Of a stretch of 64,000 nt of DNA, positions 51,860 to 60,067 are shown one piece after another. Position numbers and translations under genes: made by a program. Position 1 is the stretch's first letter; each line of letters starts with the position of its first letter. Under the pieces are notes generated by a model that worked only from the letters and a program-made list of their open reading frames with translations, was not told the DNA's origin and searched no databases. Origin of the DNA: Bythopirellula sp041737835 (GTDB lineage Bacteria; Planctomycetota; Planctomycetia; Pirellulales; Lacipirellulaceae); the NCBI GenBank assembly GCA_041737835.1, contig JBGSQY010000004.1. One strand, written 5' to 3'.

Positions 51860-51975
51860 GTCATTCTGAGCGGAGTAGCACGGAGAGAAGAATCTGGCTT
51901 CCACTTTTTCCCGGCTTTGAACTTGAGGGCAAGGCAAGCTAGATTCTTCGGTCGGCGAGCCTCTCTCAGAATGAC
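51860..51975. repeat. MITE-like inverted repeat
   Basis: The arms begin GTCATTCTGAG and end with its exact complement CTCAGAATGAC. Within each arm GAAGAATCT recurs before the loop (GAAGAATCTGGCTTCC on the left; the right arm reads GAAGAATCTAGCTTGCC on the other strand). Arms are about 42 bp around a ~30-bp loop. The GTCATTCTGAG...GAAGAATCT sequence resembles an interspersed repeat seen in several bacterial phyla (from memory). No coding content. Confidence 0.7.
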
Positions 51976-52063
51976 CCTAACTGTAGCCTTTAACCTGCAA
52001 GATTTAACCAAACAGGAGCGAGCCATTTGCAACAAAGCCGGAACTTGATCAATCGCAAGGCGT

Positions 52064-52099
52064 GATAAAGTTGATGAAGTTGAACAAGATGACAAAGTT
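52064..52099 (+). repeat. Four 9-bp units (GATAAAGTT type)
   Basis: GATAAAGTT, GATGAAGTT, GAACAAGAT, GACAAAGTT. Degenerate tandem repeat of period 9. Confidence 0.6.
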
Positions 52100-52145
52100 T
52101 GGGGGACCGTAGTCGGTGGCACGGCGGACTGTAGAAAAGGCATCG

Positions 52146-52173
52146 ACAGTCTATCGTCCATGGTCCACAGTCC
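52146..52173 (-). repeat. GGAC-type heptameric array, copy 2 (opposite strand)
   Basis: On the minus strand: GGACTGT, GGACCAT, GGACGAT, AGACTGT, exactly 4 x 7 bp. It faces copy 1 and could pair with it over the MITE-like element. Confidence 0.65.
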
Positions 52174-52200
52174 TTCCCCTGCTTGGCAACATCTGAGACG

Positions 52201-52236
52201 ACGCAAACCACGCAAACCTGGCCAAGCTGGCAAACC
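52201..52236 (+). repeat. Four 9-bp units (ACGCAAACC type)
   Basis: ACGCAAACC, ACGCAAACC, TGGCCAAGC, TGGCAAACC. Degenerate tandem repeat of period 9. Confidence 0.6.
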
Positions 52237-52253
52237 TCGGGAGGAGGACGATA

Positions 52254-52282
52254 GGACAGTAGACTGAAGGACCGTGGGCAGA
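52254..52282 (+). repeat. GGAC-type heptameric array, copy 3
   Basis: GGACAGT, AGACTGA, one extra A, GGACCGT, GGGCAGA. More degenerate than copies 1 and 2. Confidence 0.5.
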
Positions 52283-52359
52283 CGGGAGTTAATTACGAGT
52301 CGGAGACTCGTGCCACACTGAGAGAAAAATAGATCATTCGAAAAACGAAAATAAACCCC

Positions 52360-52395
52360 GACAAGTTGGAAGAGTTGGACACGTTGAAAGTCTTG
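52360..52395 (+). repeat. Four 9-bp units (GACAAGTTG type)
   Basis: GACAAGTTG, GAAGAGTTG, GACACGTTG, AAAGTCTTG. Same style as 52064-52099. Confidence 0.6.
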
Positions 52396-52413
52396 AATCG
52401 AGACGCTGAAGAA

Positions 52414-52486
52414 TTTCTGATTTAGAAATTAGGAGTTATGATTGCTTTCCATCAAAAGTCCTAAATTAGAAATCATAAATCAGATT
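52414..52486. repeat. AT-rich heptameric hairpin repeat beside the kelch gene
   Basis: Left array: TTTCTGA, TTTAGAA, ATTAGGA, GTTATGA (52414-52441). Right array: TCCTAAA, TTAGAAA, TCATAAA, TCAGATT (52459-52486). The arms are imperfectly complementary. The unit AAATCATAAATCAGA is shared with the element between tRNA-Tyr and tRNA-Gly. It touches the stop codon of the kelch gene. Confidence 0.75.
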
Positions 52487-53495
52487 ACGGACTATAAACC
52501 TTGATCCGTTCGATCGACCGCGTTGGGCCGTAAGAGACGCTCGACCCGGCGAGCGCGAAGAGTGAGGTTTCGTCCTCGGGAAGCAGGCGATGGCAAAACC
52601 GTTGCACGCGGAGCTCGCCGACTTGTTCCCAGTTGCCGTAGATGCTGGCGAGGCGATAAAGGGCTCCGTCGGCACCCGAAACATATAAACCTGAATCCAG
52701 ACCCCAGGCGGCGACGCCATAACCTTGCAAGCCGTCGGCGCGGGCCGGCAGTTCCGGACCTTCCGACCAGTAGCTCCGCTGCGGATCGTAACAGAACACC
52801 GAGCGATGGATCGTGCCTTCGTCGTCCTTGCCGCCGATGGCCCAGATGCAATTCTGCCACGCGGCGACGGCCAAGGTGCGGCGGCGGAACGAAGGGATTG
52901 GCAGCGATTGCCACTTGGCTTGATCGCCATCGTTGGTGTCGAGCATCAACGCCGAGTCGTGCCAGTCGTTAACTTTATCGCCTTCGTGATTCCAACCACC
53001 CACGACATAGATGCGGCCTTCAAAGGCAATCGCATCGTGAGCGGAACGCGGGGCGGGCAGGGGGGAGACGGGCGTCCACTCGTTGGTGCTGGGATCGAAC
53101 CGCACGACGTCGCTGACCGAGCATAAAGGGCCGAGCGGTTGTTCGGCGTTGGCGGAAGTTGCGCCACCGATGCGATAGAGCATTTTGTTGCAACTCACCA
53201 GTGCCACGTCCTGCAGCGGCTTGTCGAGTGGCAACGACTGCCATTTGGTGGGACTGCTGACCTGGCAGCGGATGAAACGTCGCGAAAGGTTTTTGCCAGT
53301 TTGTTCCTGCTCCGAACCTTGATGACCGCCATACAGATACAGGTAGCCATCAAGGCTAGCTGCACCAAAGTTGCTGATTGCGTCGGGCAGCGGCGGCAGC
53401 ACGTCCTCCGCGGGGGACGCGGCTAACGCGCGGGCGGGCCACGTGGCCGGCAGCCACAATGCGAAGAGAACAAGAATGATCGATAGCCGTAGCAT
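52485..53495 (-). CDS. Secreted kelch-repeat protein
   Basis: 336 residues. A signal peptide (MLRLSIILVLFALWLPATWPARALA) is followed by a six-bladed kelch propeller. Blades are marked by YLYLYGGHQG, LYRIGGATS, RIYVVGGWNH, IWAIGGKDD, GLYVSGADG and SLFALAGSS. There is no PEP-CTERM tail or dockerin-like motif. It is a paralogue of the kelch half of the next gene upstream (AWGLDSGLY.SG.DG.LYRL shared). Probably a periplasmic or secreted binding scaffold. The ATG at 53495 begins the signal peptide; a GTG at 53525 in frame adds a weak leader. Confidence 0.8.
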   Translation of the reverse strand: MLRLSIILVLFALWLPATWPARALAASPAEDVLPPLPDAISNFGAASLDGYLYLYGGHQGSEQEQTGKNLSRRFIRCQVSSPTKWQSLPLDKPLQDVALVSCNKMLYRIGGATSANAEQPLGPLCSVSDVVRFDPSTNEWTPVSPLPAPRSAHDAIAFEGRIYVVGGWNHEGDKVNDWHDSALMLDTNDGDQAKWQSLPIPSFRRRTLAVAAWQNCIWAIGGKDDEGTIHRSVFCYDPQRSYWSEGPELPARADGLQGYGVAAWGLDSGLYVSGADGALYRLASIYGNWEQVGELRVQRFCHRLLPEDETSLFALAGSSVSYGPTRSIERIKVYSP

Positions 53496-53671
53496 GTTCA
53501 ATGAATGGGATTGAAGTAAAAACACCTATGAAGCCAGCACAGTCGTTCAGCAGCAGACACACCGCCGTTAAGTAATTTGCGGCGCAGAGAGATTACGACA
53601 GATTGGTAGCGTCATTCGAGGTCGCGTCCCACCCATTAAGGGTAGGACACGAGCGCCGTGAAGCCAGCCTG

Positions 53672-53700
53672 ACCTGCAAATGGTAGGACATTTTGCAGGT
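53672..53700. terminator. Hairpin between the two kelch genes
   Basis: ACCTGCAAA (53672-53680) pairs perfectly with TTTGCAGGT (53692-53700). There is no clear T-run on the minus strand, so it may be a weak terminator or a processing site after the larger kelch gene. Confidence 0.4.
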
Positions 53701-53752
53701 ATCGTGCTGTGAGAATCGGCATAACCGGACCTGGGTGACAGGCCGAGCGGAA

Positions 53753-55471
53753 TTATTGGATTTCGATCTGCTCGATTTCCTTCATATGTCCGTCGCTCAT
53801 AGAAGCACCCGCCACGAACAACAAGGAGTTACTGCCACCAGGCAGAATGCGATGAAAGAAGCGGGGCGTCGACAATTCGGCCGCTTGTTCCCACTCGCCT
53901 TCGACGTTGGACAGGCGATAGAGCACGCCATCGGTGCCCGAGGCGTACAGGCCGGAGTCGAGTCCCCAAGCCGAAACGCCGAAGCCTTGCATGTCGTCAC
54001 CGGGGAGATCAGTGGCTTCGGTCCAGGTGTTGTTGGCGGGATCGTAGCTAAACACATCGCGTTTGATGTCGGCGATTTCGTCCATGCCGCCCATAGCCCA
54101 CAAGCGATTGTTCCAGGCAGCCACGGCCAAAGCACGACGTTGGAACGGCGGTTCAGCGATCTTCTCCCATTGGCCGTTGTCGCCAGCGGCAGTGTCGTAA
54201 ACCAGTGCATCGGTTTGCCACTGGCCATCAGAGCCGTCGCCGGTGAGCTTCCAGCCGCCGACCACGTAGATCTTTCCGTCAAGAACCGCCGCATCGTGCG
54301 ACGAACGTGCGCCGGGCAACGAAGGGAGTTTGGTCCAAGTCTTGCTATCGGGATCGAACCGAGCAAACTCATCCACCGAGTGGAGATCATCGTCTTCCTT
54401 GCGGGCGTTGCGGGCATTCAAGCCGCCGACGCGGTAGAGCTTGCCGTCGCAGCTCACCAAGGCCATGCCTTGCAGCGGGGTTTCCATGGCCAGGACTTCC
54501 CACTCGCCTTTGTTGGCCAGATTCAAACGGGCGAATGTCTTGGAGAGATTGTCACGCGAATGCTGGTGAGCACGGCCTGTGTGACCGCCGTACACGTACA
54601 GCCAACCATCTTCGACCGCACCGCCAAAGCTGGAAATGGCTTCAGGCAACGCGGGGCCGAACTTGGCAGCGTCTTCGGATTCTGGCCGCTGGGGACGCTT
54701 CTTCGTGGAAGTTTCGTCTGCTGCGGGCTTGGCTGGTTCTTCAGCTGGCTTAGCCTTGGCTGTACCGCTGGCGGTGAAGTCGAGCGTGAGCGTCGCGTAG
54801 TTGGCTTTGCCGGTGTACTTCTTGCCGTTGGTTTCGCCGCTTTTGTCCTTCTCGGTGTGATTGGCCATCAAGCCGATCGTGCCCGAGTTGCCGACGATGA
54901 AAAACACCTTGCCGTCCTTGTCGGTGACTTCTTCGCTCATCTCGCCGGTGGAATCGATCAAGGTCACAGGGGCGTCCGCGAGCGGTTTGCCTTCCCACAA
55001 CAGCGTGGCGCTGATGCCGCCGGGCTTTTGCTCGGGGACGATATCGAGCGTGAGTTCCTTGGTGCGGTCGTAAGTCGGCAGCTTGCCATCGGCACCGGGG
55101 ATAACAGTCTGCGAGTAGTAGCAGAGCAGCGAACCGGCATAGACGCCGTATTCGCAGACCGTTTCGACGGCTTGGGTTTCCGAGCCTTCGGGGAGCTTGG
55201 CGGTCAGCCCGACATAGCCGTCACCTTCGCGCTTTTCGGTCTTCAGTTCGTGGCGCTTGCCATCAGCCGTTTTGGCGAACAGCTTGGCCCCAGCAATTGG
55301 TTCGGGCAGATGGTAGTCGTGGTCGTTGGGACTTTCGGAAAAGAACAGCAGACCGATAGTTTCGTCGCCAGCTTTTTCCGAACCGAGCCACACAAAGTGA
55401 GCCGAAGCGGAATTCGCCGCAAAACCAAAGAGAACCAACGAGAATGCCAACAATGCACAACGCTTCAACAT
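53753..55471 (-). CDS. DUF4198-kelch fusion protein, secreted
   Basis: 572 residues. A signal peptide (MLKRCALLAFSLVLFGFAANSASA) is followed by a DUF4198-like domain, residues ~25-240 (HFVWLGSEKAGDETIGLLFFSESPNDHDYHLPEPIAGAKLF...PEQKPGGISATLLWEGKPLADAPVTLID). DUF4198 proteins are periplasmic and often linked to metal uptake. A Lys/Pro/Glu linker (residues ~240-270) leads to a six-bladed kelch propeller (WLYVYGGHTG, LYRVGGLNA, KIYVVGGWKL, LWAMGGMDE, GLYASGTDG, LLFVAGASM). It is paralogous in the kelch half to the gene at 52485. The start at 55471 gives the signal peptide; the frame is open to 55516. Confidence 0.8.
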   Translation of the reverse strand: MLKRCALLAFSLVLFGFAANSASAHFVWLGSEKAGDETIGLLFFSESPNDHDYHLPEPIAGAKLFAKTADGKRHELKTEKREGDGYVGLTAKLPEGSETQAVETVCEYGVYAGSLLCYYSQTVIPGADGKLPTYDRTKELTLDIVPEQKPGGISATLLWEGKPLADAPVTLIDSTGEMSEEVTDKDGKVFFIVGNSGTIGLMANHTEKDKSGETNGKKYTGKANYATLTLDFTASGTAKAKPAEEPAKPAADETSTKKRPQRPESEDAAKFGPALPEAISSFGGAVEDGWLYVYGGHTGRAHQHSRDNLSKTFARLNLANKGEWEVLAMETPLQGMALVSCDGKLYRVGGLNARNARKEDDDLHSVDEFARFDPDSKTWTKLPSLPGARSSHDAAVLDGKIYVVGGWKLTGDGSDGQWQTDALVYDTAAGDNGQWEKIAEPPFQRRALAVAAWNNRLWAMGGMDEIADIKRDVFSYDPANNTWTEATDLPGDDMQGFGVSAWGLDSGLYASGTDGVLYRLSNVEGEWEQAAELSTPRFFHRILPGGSNSLLFVAGASMSDGHMKEIEQIEIQ

Positions 55472-55528
55472 GAGAGGAACCTTTGCCAAAATATGGAGAG
55501 GGCCGAGAGATGTCATCGGCCAAATTGT

Positions 55529-56407
55529 TTAGAAGGAATGATCGACTTCGCCGCCAGCACGAGTGGCCAGGGCATCGAGAAGTGCTTCCTCGATATCGTC
55601 GGTGATAAATTGAACGGAACCATCGACCATGACGAATTGCACGCCTCCGCGGTGATCGCTTCGGAAAGCGGTGCCGTACTTGCCTGCCGACCCGGGGTCT
55701 ACTTCAGGATCAGGCCGGGTCTGAGGGTTGAACGGGCCCCAGGTAGCACCAAACGAATCAGATACATAACCCCCAGACCACCTGGGACCGACAGGAGCAC
55801 TACTTCCAAAAGTTTGGTTCTCGAAGAAGTCCTGCTCTCCGAAAGCAAACGTATTAGTCGTGCCATCGGCAACATCCTTAAGCGCAACGACCGTCGGTCG
55901 CGATACCATCGATCCGTTATGCATTGTGATCAACCAAGGTGAATTGCTCCCCGTGCAAGGTGCATAGCTGGTTGCCCCGGGCTGTCCAGCCTCGGGCGTA
56001 TAGATCATCGAAGGACATAAATAAACGGGGATTGTCGCCTCGACAACACCAGCGTTGTCGGGATGGCTCGTTCCTAGTTCGGGATTGTAGGTCACAAGAC
56101 GATTCGCCTCTTCCAGGTAAGGCAGCAGAAACAGGAGTGCGCTTTCGCGGTCAGTACCGATGTTGGTGTGAGTTGAGACAGGGGGAAGATAGCCTTTCGC
56201 ATCGTGGAACATCTGCGTGGCGATGCCGATCTGTCGCAAGTGATTGCGGCAGGTGCAGGTGCGGGCCGTTTCGCGGGCCGCTTGGATCGCCGGCAAGAGC
56301 AGAGCCACCAAAACGCCAATGATGGCGATCACGACCAACAGTTCCACGAGCGTAAACGCTACGGATCTCGTGCGACGAGTCTTATGGCACCATCCTAGAA
56401 GATTCAT
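55529..56407 (-). CDS. DUF1559 prepilin-like protein with H-X9-DG tail
   Basis: 292 residues. A type IV/II prepilin-type N-terminus (VAFTLVELLVVIAIIGVLVALLLPAIQAARE) has the processing site before Phe and the conserved Glu5. The DUF1559 body follows. The C-terminal SDHRGGVQFVMVDGSVQFI contains the H-X9-DG motif. This family is greatly expanded in planctomycetes; the role is unknown, and surface pseudopilin-like fibres are suspected. Its start overlaps the stop of the preceding PEP-CTERM gene by ATGA, so the two are translationally coupled. Confidence 0.9.
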   Translation of the reverse strand: MNLLGWCHKTRRTRSVAFTLVELLVVIAIIGVLVALLLPAIQAARETARTCTCRNHLRQIGIATQMFHDAKGYLPPVSTHTNIGTDRESALLFLLPYLEEANRLVTYNPELGTSHPDNAGVVEATIPVYLCPSMIYTPEAGQPGATSYAPCTGSNSPWLITMHNGSMVSRPTVVALKDVADGTTNTFAFGEQDFFENQTFGSSAPVGPRWSGGYVSDSFGATWGPFNPQTRPDPEVDPGSAGKYGTAFRSDHRGGVQFVMVDGSVQFITDDIEEALLDALATRAGGEVDHSF

Positions 56408-57324
56408 CGCGAGCCCACCCGGGAAGTAACCCTGAAACTGAGACCCGTAATGATACCGAATATCACTACCGTTAGTGAAGTAGGCTCGGGAACAAGAAAG
56501 GCGGAAAGGGGGAGTTGCAGGGCGGAAAGTTCGCCAATTCCGTAATTCGTCTGCCAGTCCTCAAGGTCGTCCGTGCTTCCGGGGACGGGCGATTCCCCGC
56601 TCTGCCAAGCCAGAAAATCACGGCCATCGACGTCGCCATCCCCGTCGAAGTCGCCCAGGATAGCAGTGTCATCGGCGACGAGTAGTGTGTCGACGCGGAG
56701 TTCCTGGAAGCTGGAATGGATGCTCGCTTGCAGACGGACACGAAAATCCGAGGAATAAGCTGGCAGCAAGAATTCGAATCTCAATTCTTCCAGGTTGGCA
56801 AGTCCGAAAGGGGTTTCAGCTTCTTGGAGGAATAGCTGAGTAACACCGACGAGTTCAGCGTTGGTGCCTCCGGTGAGCGAAGTTCCGTCAAGCTTGACCA
56901 GTTCAATCATGTCGGTGAACACGCTGATATCAACTTCGGGGTTGGTGGTGGCCGAGGTTTGCACGATCACACGTGTGCTGTAGCCACTCGTATACAGCGG
57001 GTTGGCGCCGCCGTGATTGTAGATGTTGGCGCTGATCCAATAGTCGCCGCTATATGAATAGTAGCCGCCAGAACTCGGAACAAAGCCGGGTGTCTGGACG
57101 CCCATGTTTGGAGGCGTGGCGATTGTCGGATTGGCATTTAAGTCGTTGGCAGGCGAGTTCGTTCCGGCAAAGGGGGCAATCAGGCTCGCTTGCCAATTTT
57201 GATAAGTGCTACCTGGATCGCCGACGGCCCAGTCCGTTGGCTCTTGGAAATTGAACGCCGCCAGGGCTGGCATCGAAAAAAGCGCCACCAGTAGCGCCGC
57301 GCAGGGAGACAAAGATTTACTCAT
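56404..57324 (-). CDS. PEP-CTERM protein with dockerin-like motif
   Basis: 306 residues. A signal peptide (MSKSLSPCAALLVALFSMPALAA) is followed by a beta-rich domain of ~200 residues that I do not recognise (GGYYSYSGDYWISANIYNHGG, FRVRLQASIHSSFQELRVDTLLVADD). GDFDGDGDVDGRDFLAWQSG and the tail VPEPTSLTVVIFGIITGLSF end the protein. Its stop overlaps the start of the DUF1559 gene by 4 bp. Similarity in layout to the other PEP-CTERM proteins of the window suggests the same export and anchoring route. Confidence 0.82.
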   Translation of the reverse strand: MSKSLSPCAALLVALFSMPALAAFNFQEPTDWAVGDPGSTYQNWQASLIAPFAGTNSPANDLNANPTIATPPNMGVQTPGFVPSSGGYYSYSGDYWISANIYNHGGANPLYTSGYSTRVIVQTSATTNPEVDISVFTDMIELVKLDGTSLTGGTNAELVGVTQLFLQEAETPFGLANLEELRFEFLLPAYSSDFRVRLQASIHSSFQELRVDTLLVADDTAILGDFDGDGDVDGRDFLAWQSGESPVPGSTDDLEDWQTNYGIGELSALQLPLSAFLVPEPTSLTVVIFGIITGLSFRVTSRVGSR

Positions 57325-57769
57325 GTGCCGGATACTTTTCTAACTTTCTTCCTGTTCTGGACGAGGGTGATTCGCCAGTATAGCCGTGGCGAGTTGTCAA
57401 ACAGCAGTATCATCAAAACCAGCTTTTGTTGAGAATGAATCTCAGGAGCATCAGTTTACAGGGAATTAAATCGCTCGCAAGTGCGAAAAATGGAAATCGT
57501 AATAAATTACCTAAAAGGTCCACTATGGCCTTGGCTGCTGTGGCGTTGCTTGGGTTGATTGAAAGACGCCTCGCGCTCGGTGGTGAAGTTTGCTTTGAGT
57601 GACGTTTGGCGAAGCTCTGCGGACGGGTCTTTAGAAAAATTTCCACACTCTTTAATTTGTGGCCATTGACCACTTTCTGTATTGGCCTTAGAATCTGCGA
57701 TTCGCCTTTATTCGTGGGCGAGAAGTGGTTCTTTGATATTCAGGTTTTGATTTCAGTTGGGGTTGCGTC
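57325..57769. other. Intergenic region before the S10 operon
   Basis: 445 bp. It holds the promoter of the S10 operon near its right end and presumably that of the minus-strand PEP-CTERM gene at its left. I see no gene: short frames at 57413-57673 and 57606-58037 are unsupported. Confidence 0.55.
57666..57694 (+). promoter_or_regulatory. Sigma-70-like promoter of the S10 operon
   Basis: TTGACC (57666-57671), 17 bp, then TAGAAT (57689-57694). Transcription would start near 57701, giving a leader of ~70 nt before rpsJ. Confidence 0.65.
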
Positions 57770-58093
57770 GTGGCCGCTGCTAGAGAAGTTATTCGCATTC
57801 GGATGGAAGCGTACGATCACTCGGTTTTGGATCAGAGTGCGATGGAGATTGTGGATACTGCTAAGCGGACGAACTCCGAAGTGCATGGTCCTATCCCGTT
57901 GCCCACGCGGATTGAGCGTTACACCGTGCTTTCCGGCCCACACGTCGATAAAAAGGCGCGTCAGCAATTCGAAATCCGAACCCATAAAAGGCTCATTGAT
58001 ATTGTCCAGGCCACGGCCAAGACGATTGAGGCCTTGAATAAGTTGAGCTTGCCTGCCGGCGTCGACATTAAAATTAAAGCGACCACTACCTGA
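57770..58093 (+). CDS. rpsJ: Ribosomal protein S10
   Basis: 107 residues from a GTG start. Conserved IRIRMEAYDHSVLDQSAMEIVDTAKRTNSEVHGPIPLPTRIERYTVLSGPHVDKKARQQFEIRTHKRLIDI is typical S10 (also NusE in antitermination complexes). It is the first gene of the S10-spc operon. It is followed by rplC after 119 bp. Confidence 0.97.
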   Translation: MAAAREVIRIRMEAYDHSVLDQSAMEIVDTAKRTNSEVHGPIPLPTRIERYTVLSGPHVDKKARQQFEIRTHKRLIDIVQATAKTIEALNKLSLPAGVDIKIKATTT

Positions 58094-58212
58094 GGCAGGT
58101 GTTTTTTCCTTTGGATTAATAATAGAGCAGCGCATGTTGCGGAAGTCGCGTAGGTAAGCCTCGCCGCGGCGAGAGTCTCCTCCGTCACAAAACATCGTTA
58201 GGGAATCGAGCA

Positions 58213-58914
58213 ATGGCTACAAGCGGTAGAGTTGTCGGCATATTGGGCCGTAAGGTCGGTATGACGCAGATATTTGATGAGGCGGGCATTGCTGTGCCTG
58301 TCACCGTTGTGGAAGCCGGTCCCTGTGATGTTTTGCAAGTACGCACTGCCGAGCGTGACGGTTACGAAGCCGTGCAGCTTGGTTATCTCGATAAGCCCCG
58401 TCGGTTGGCTTCGCGCGCTCAGCGTGGTCAGGTTGCCAAGCTCGATAGCAAGCGTTCCAAGAAGCGTTCTGCCGCCGGAGTTGAGGCTGTTGCCAAGGCT
58501 GGTTGTGAGCCCAAGCGATTCGTGCGTGAAGTTCGTGGTGCCGCAGGCGAGTTAGAGGTGGGCGGCCAGGTCAAGGTTGATGCTTTCGAGGGTATCGCAA
58601 CTGTTGACATTGTTGGCACTAGTAAGGGTCGCGGTTTTTCTGGTGCGATGAAGCGGCACAATTTCTCCGGTCAGCGTGCGACTCACGGCGTGAAGAAATG
58701 TCACCGCCACTTGGGTGGTACGGGTTGCAGTGCGACTCCGAGTCGCTTGATGAAGGGTGTGAAAATGCCGGGACAATACGGTGCGACTCGTTGTACCGTG
58801 CGAAATCAAAAAATTGTACGGATCGACGCGGAGAATAATCTGCTGTTGGTTCGTGGCAGCATTCCTGGCCCGAATGGCGGGTATGTCATCGTTAAGAAGT
58901 CGAACAAGGTTTAA
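58213..58914 (+). CDS. rplC: Ribosomal protein L3
   Basis: 233 residues, with the N-terminal GILGRKVGMTQIFDEAGIAVPVTVVEAGPC and the long loop that reaches the peptidyl-transferase centre (GVKKCHRHLGGTGCSATPSRLMKGVKMPGQYG). The loop carries Cys residues (KKCHRHLGGTGCSAT) where many bacteria have GSHRRPGSIG; it reads as a lineage variant. AGGGAATCGAGC precedes the ATG. Confidence 0.96.
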   Translation: MATSGRVVGILGRKVGMTQIFDEAGIAVPVTVVEAGPCDVLQVRTAERDGYEAVQLGYLDKPRRLASRAQRGQVAKLDSKRSKKRSAAGVEAVAKAGCEPKRFVREVRGAAGELEVGGQVKVDAFEGIATVDIVGTSKGRGFSGAMKRHNFSGQRATHGVKKCHRHLGGTGCSATPSRLMKGVKMPGQYGATRCTVRNQKIVRIDAENNLLLVRGSIPGPNGGYVIVKKSNKV

Positions 58915-58971
58915 TTTAGACGGGTCTAGAACGCGACTGGTTGTATTAGCCAGATTTATTGGATAGAAGTC

Positions 58972-59631
58972 ATGCCAAAACTCACAGTCCTCGATGCCAA
59001 GGGAAAGAAGGTCGGTACGTACTCGATTGAGATGACCGATCTTGCCCCACGCATCAGCAAGCAGCTCCTGCACGACGCGGTCGTGATGTACCAAGCCAAT
59101 TTGCGGCAAGGTTCGCACATGACGAAGAGTCGTGGCATGGTGAGCGGCTCGTCCAAGAAGCTGTACCGCCAAAAGGGGACGGGTAACGCTCGTGCTGGTT
59201 CGCGCCGCAGCGGTACTCGTCGTGGTGGTGGACACATTCACGCAATTCATAATCGCGATTACTCCTACTCTATGCCTCGCAAGGCATTGCAGTTGGCTAC
59301 GCGGATGGCGATTGCTTCAAAAATTCAAGACGACCAAATCACACTGATCGACAAGCTTGAGTTTGCGGAACCCAAGACGAAGGAAATGGTCGGCGTGATC
59401 AAGCACTTGGGTTGCCAAAACGAATCGTTGTTGATCGCGACCGCGGGTCATGCCCCCAATGTTTACAAGAGCGCTCGCAACATTCAGAAGGTGGCCGTTC
59501 AGTCGGCTGCGGATTTGAATGCCTTGAGCGTGCTGTCGGCTCATCGGTTGGTTATTACGACCGAGGCTCTCGATCAAATCAAGCAGCGTGCCAGTGCCAA
59601 CGGAACCAAAGCCAGTGCCGCCGAGGCCTGA
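58972..59631 (+). CDS. rplD: Ribosomal protein L4
   Basis: 219 residues. The internal loop lining the exit tunnel is visible (MTKSRGMVSGSSKKLYRQKGTGNARAGSRRSGTRRGGGHIHA), then the conserved MPRKALQLATRMAIASKI. L4 in some bacteria represses the S10 operon; no target was looked for here. It follows rplC by 57 bp. Confidence 0.96.
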   Translation: MPKLTVLDAKGKKVGTYSIEMTDLAPRISKQLLHDAVVMYQANLRQGSHMTKSRGMVSGSSKKLYRQKGTGNARAGSRRSGTRRGGGHIHAIHNRDYSYSMPRKALQLATRMAIASKIQDDQITLIDKLEFAEPKTKEMVGVIKHLGCQNESLLIATAGHAPNVYKSARNIQKVAVQSAADLNALSVLSAHRLVITTEALDQIKQRASANGTKASAAEA

Positions 59632-59683
59632 TGAAAATTGCTTGAACCGCCGCGGTGGTTCAGCTAGTTAAGAGTACAAAGCC

Positions 59684-59998
59684 ATGCCACGACATATTCC
59701 TCAAACATCAAGCATTATCCTTGAGCCGCACCAGGTGATTTTGAAGCCATTGGTGACGGAAAAGGGTATGCACCGTTCGACTCGCAATAATGCGTACGCC
59801 TTCGAAATTAATCGATTGGCTACCAAGTCTGACGTGAAGCGAGCGGTAGAAGAATTGTTTAGCGTGAAAGTGTTAAGCGTGCATACGCAGAATCGCAAGG
59901 GCAAACCTCGCCGCACGAAGATGCAGCTTGGTTATACCCAGGATTGGAAGAAAGCCGTTGTGACGCTCGATGCCGAGCATCGTATTGAATTGTTTTAA
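59684..59998 (+). CDS. rplW: Ribosomal protein L23
   Basis: 104 residues: ILEPHQVILKPLVTEKGMHRSTRNNAYAFEINRLATKSDVKRAVEELFSVKVLSVHTQNRKGKPRRTK. L23 sits at the tunnel exit and docks trigger factor and SRP. Its place between rplD and rplB is the canonical one. Confidence 0.96.
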   Translation: MPRHIPQTSSIILEPHQVILKPLVTEKGMHRSTRNNAYAFEINRLATKSDVKRAVEELFSVKVLSVHTQNRKGKPRRTKMQLGYTQDWKKAVVTLDAEHRIELF

Positions 59999-60067
59999 GA
60001 AAGGCGCGAGCTGTAAGTCGCTTGCCGTTTAGGCTCGTAACTCGAACCGCAAAACTCGCAACTAACT

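Larger units (their letters stand above)
51692..52484. other. Repeat-rich non-coding stretch
   Basis: About 0.8 kb without a gene. It contains a GGAC-type 7-bp array, a MITE-like inverted repeat, three 4x9-bp arrays, more GGAC arrays and an AT-rich heptameric hairpin (listed separately). It looks like a landing place for short repeats next to the RAYT. Confidence 0.7.

Noticed and set aside
53526..53752. Additional small gene between the kelch genes
   Set aside because: Only a hairpin and no supported coding frame.
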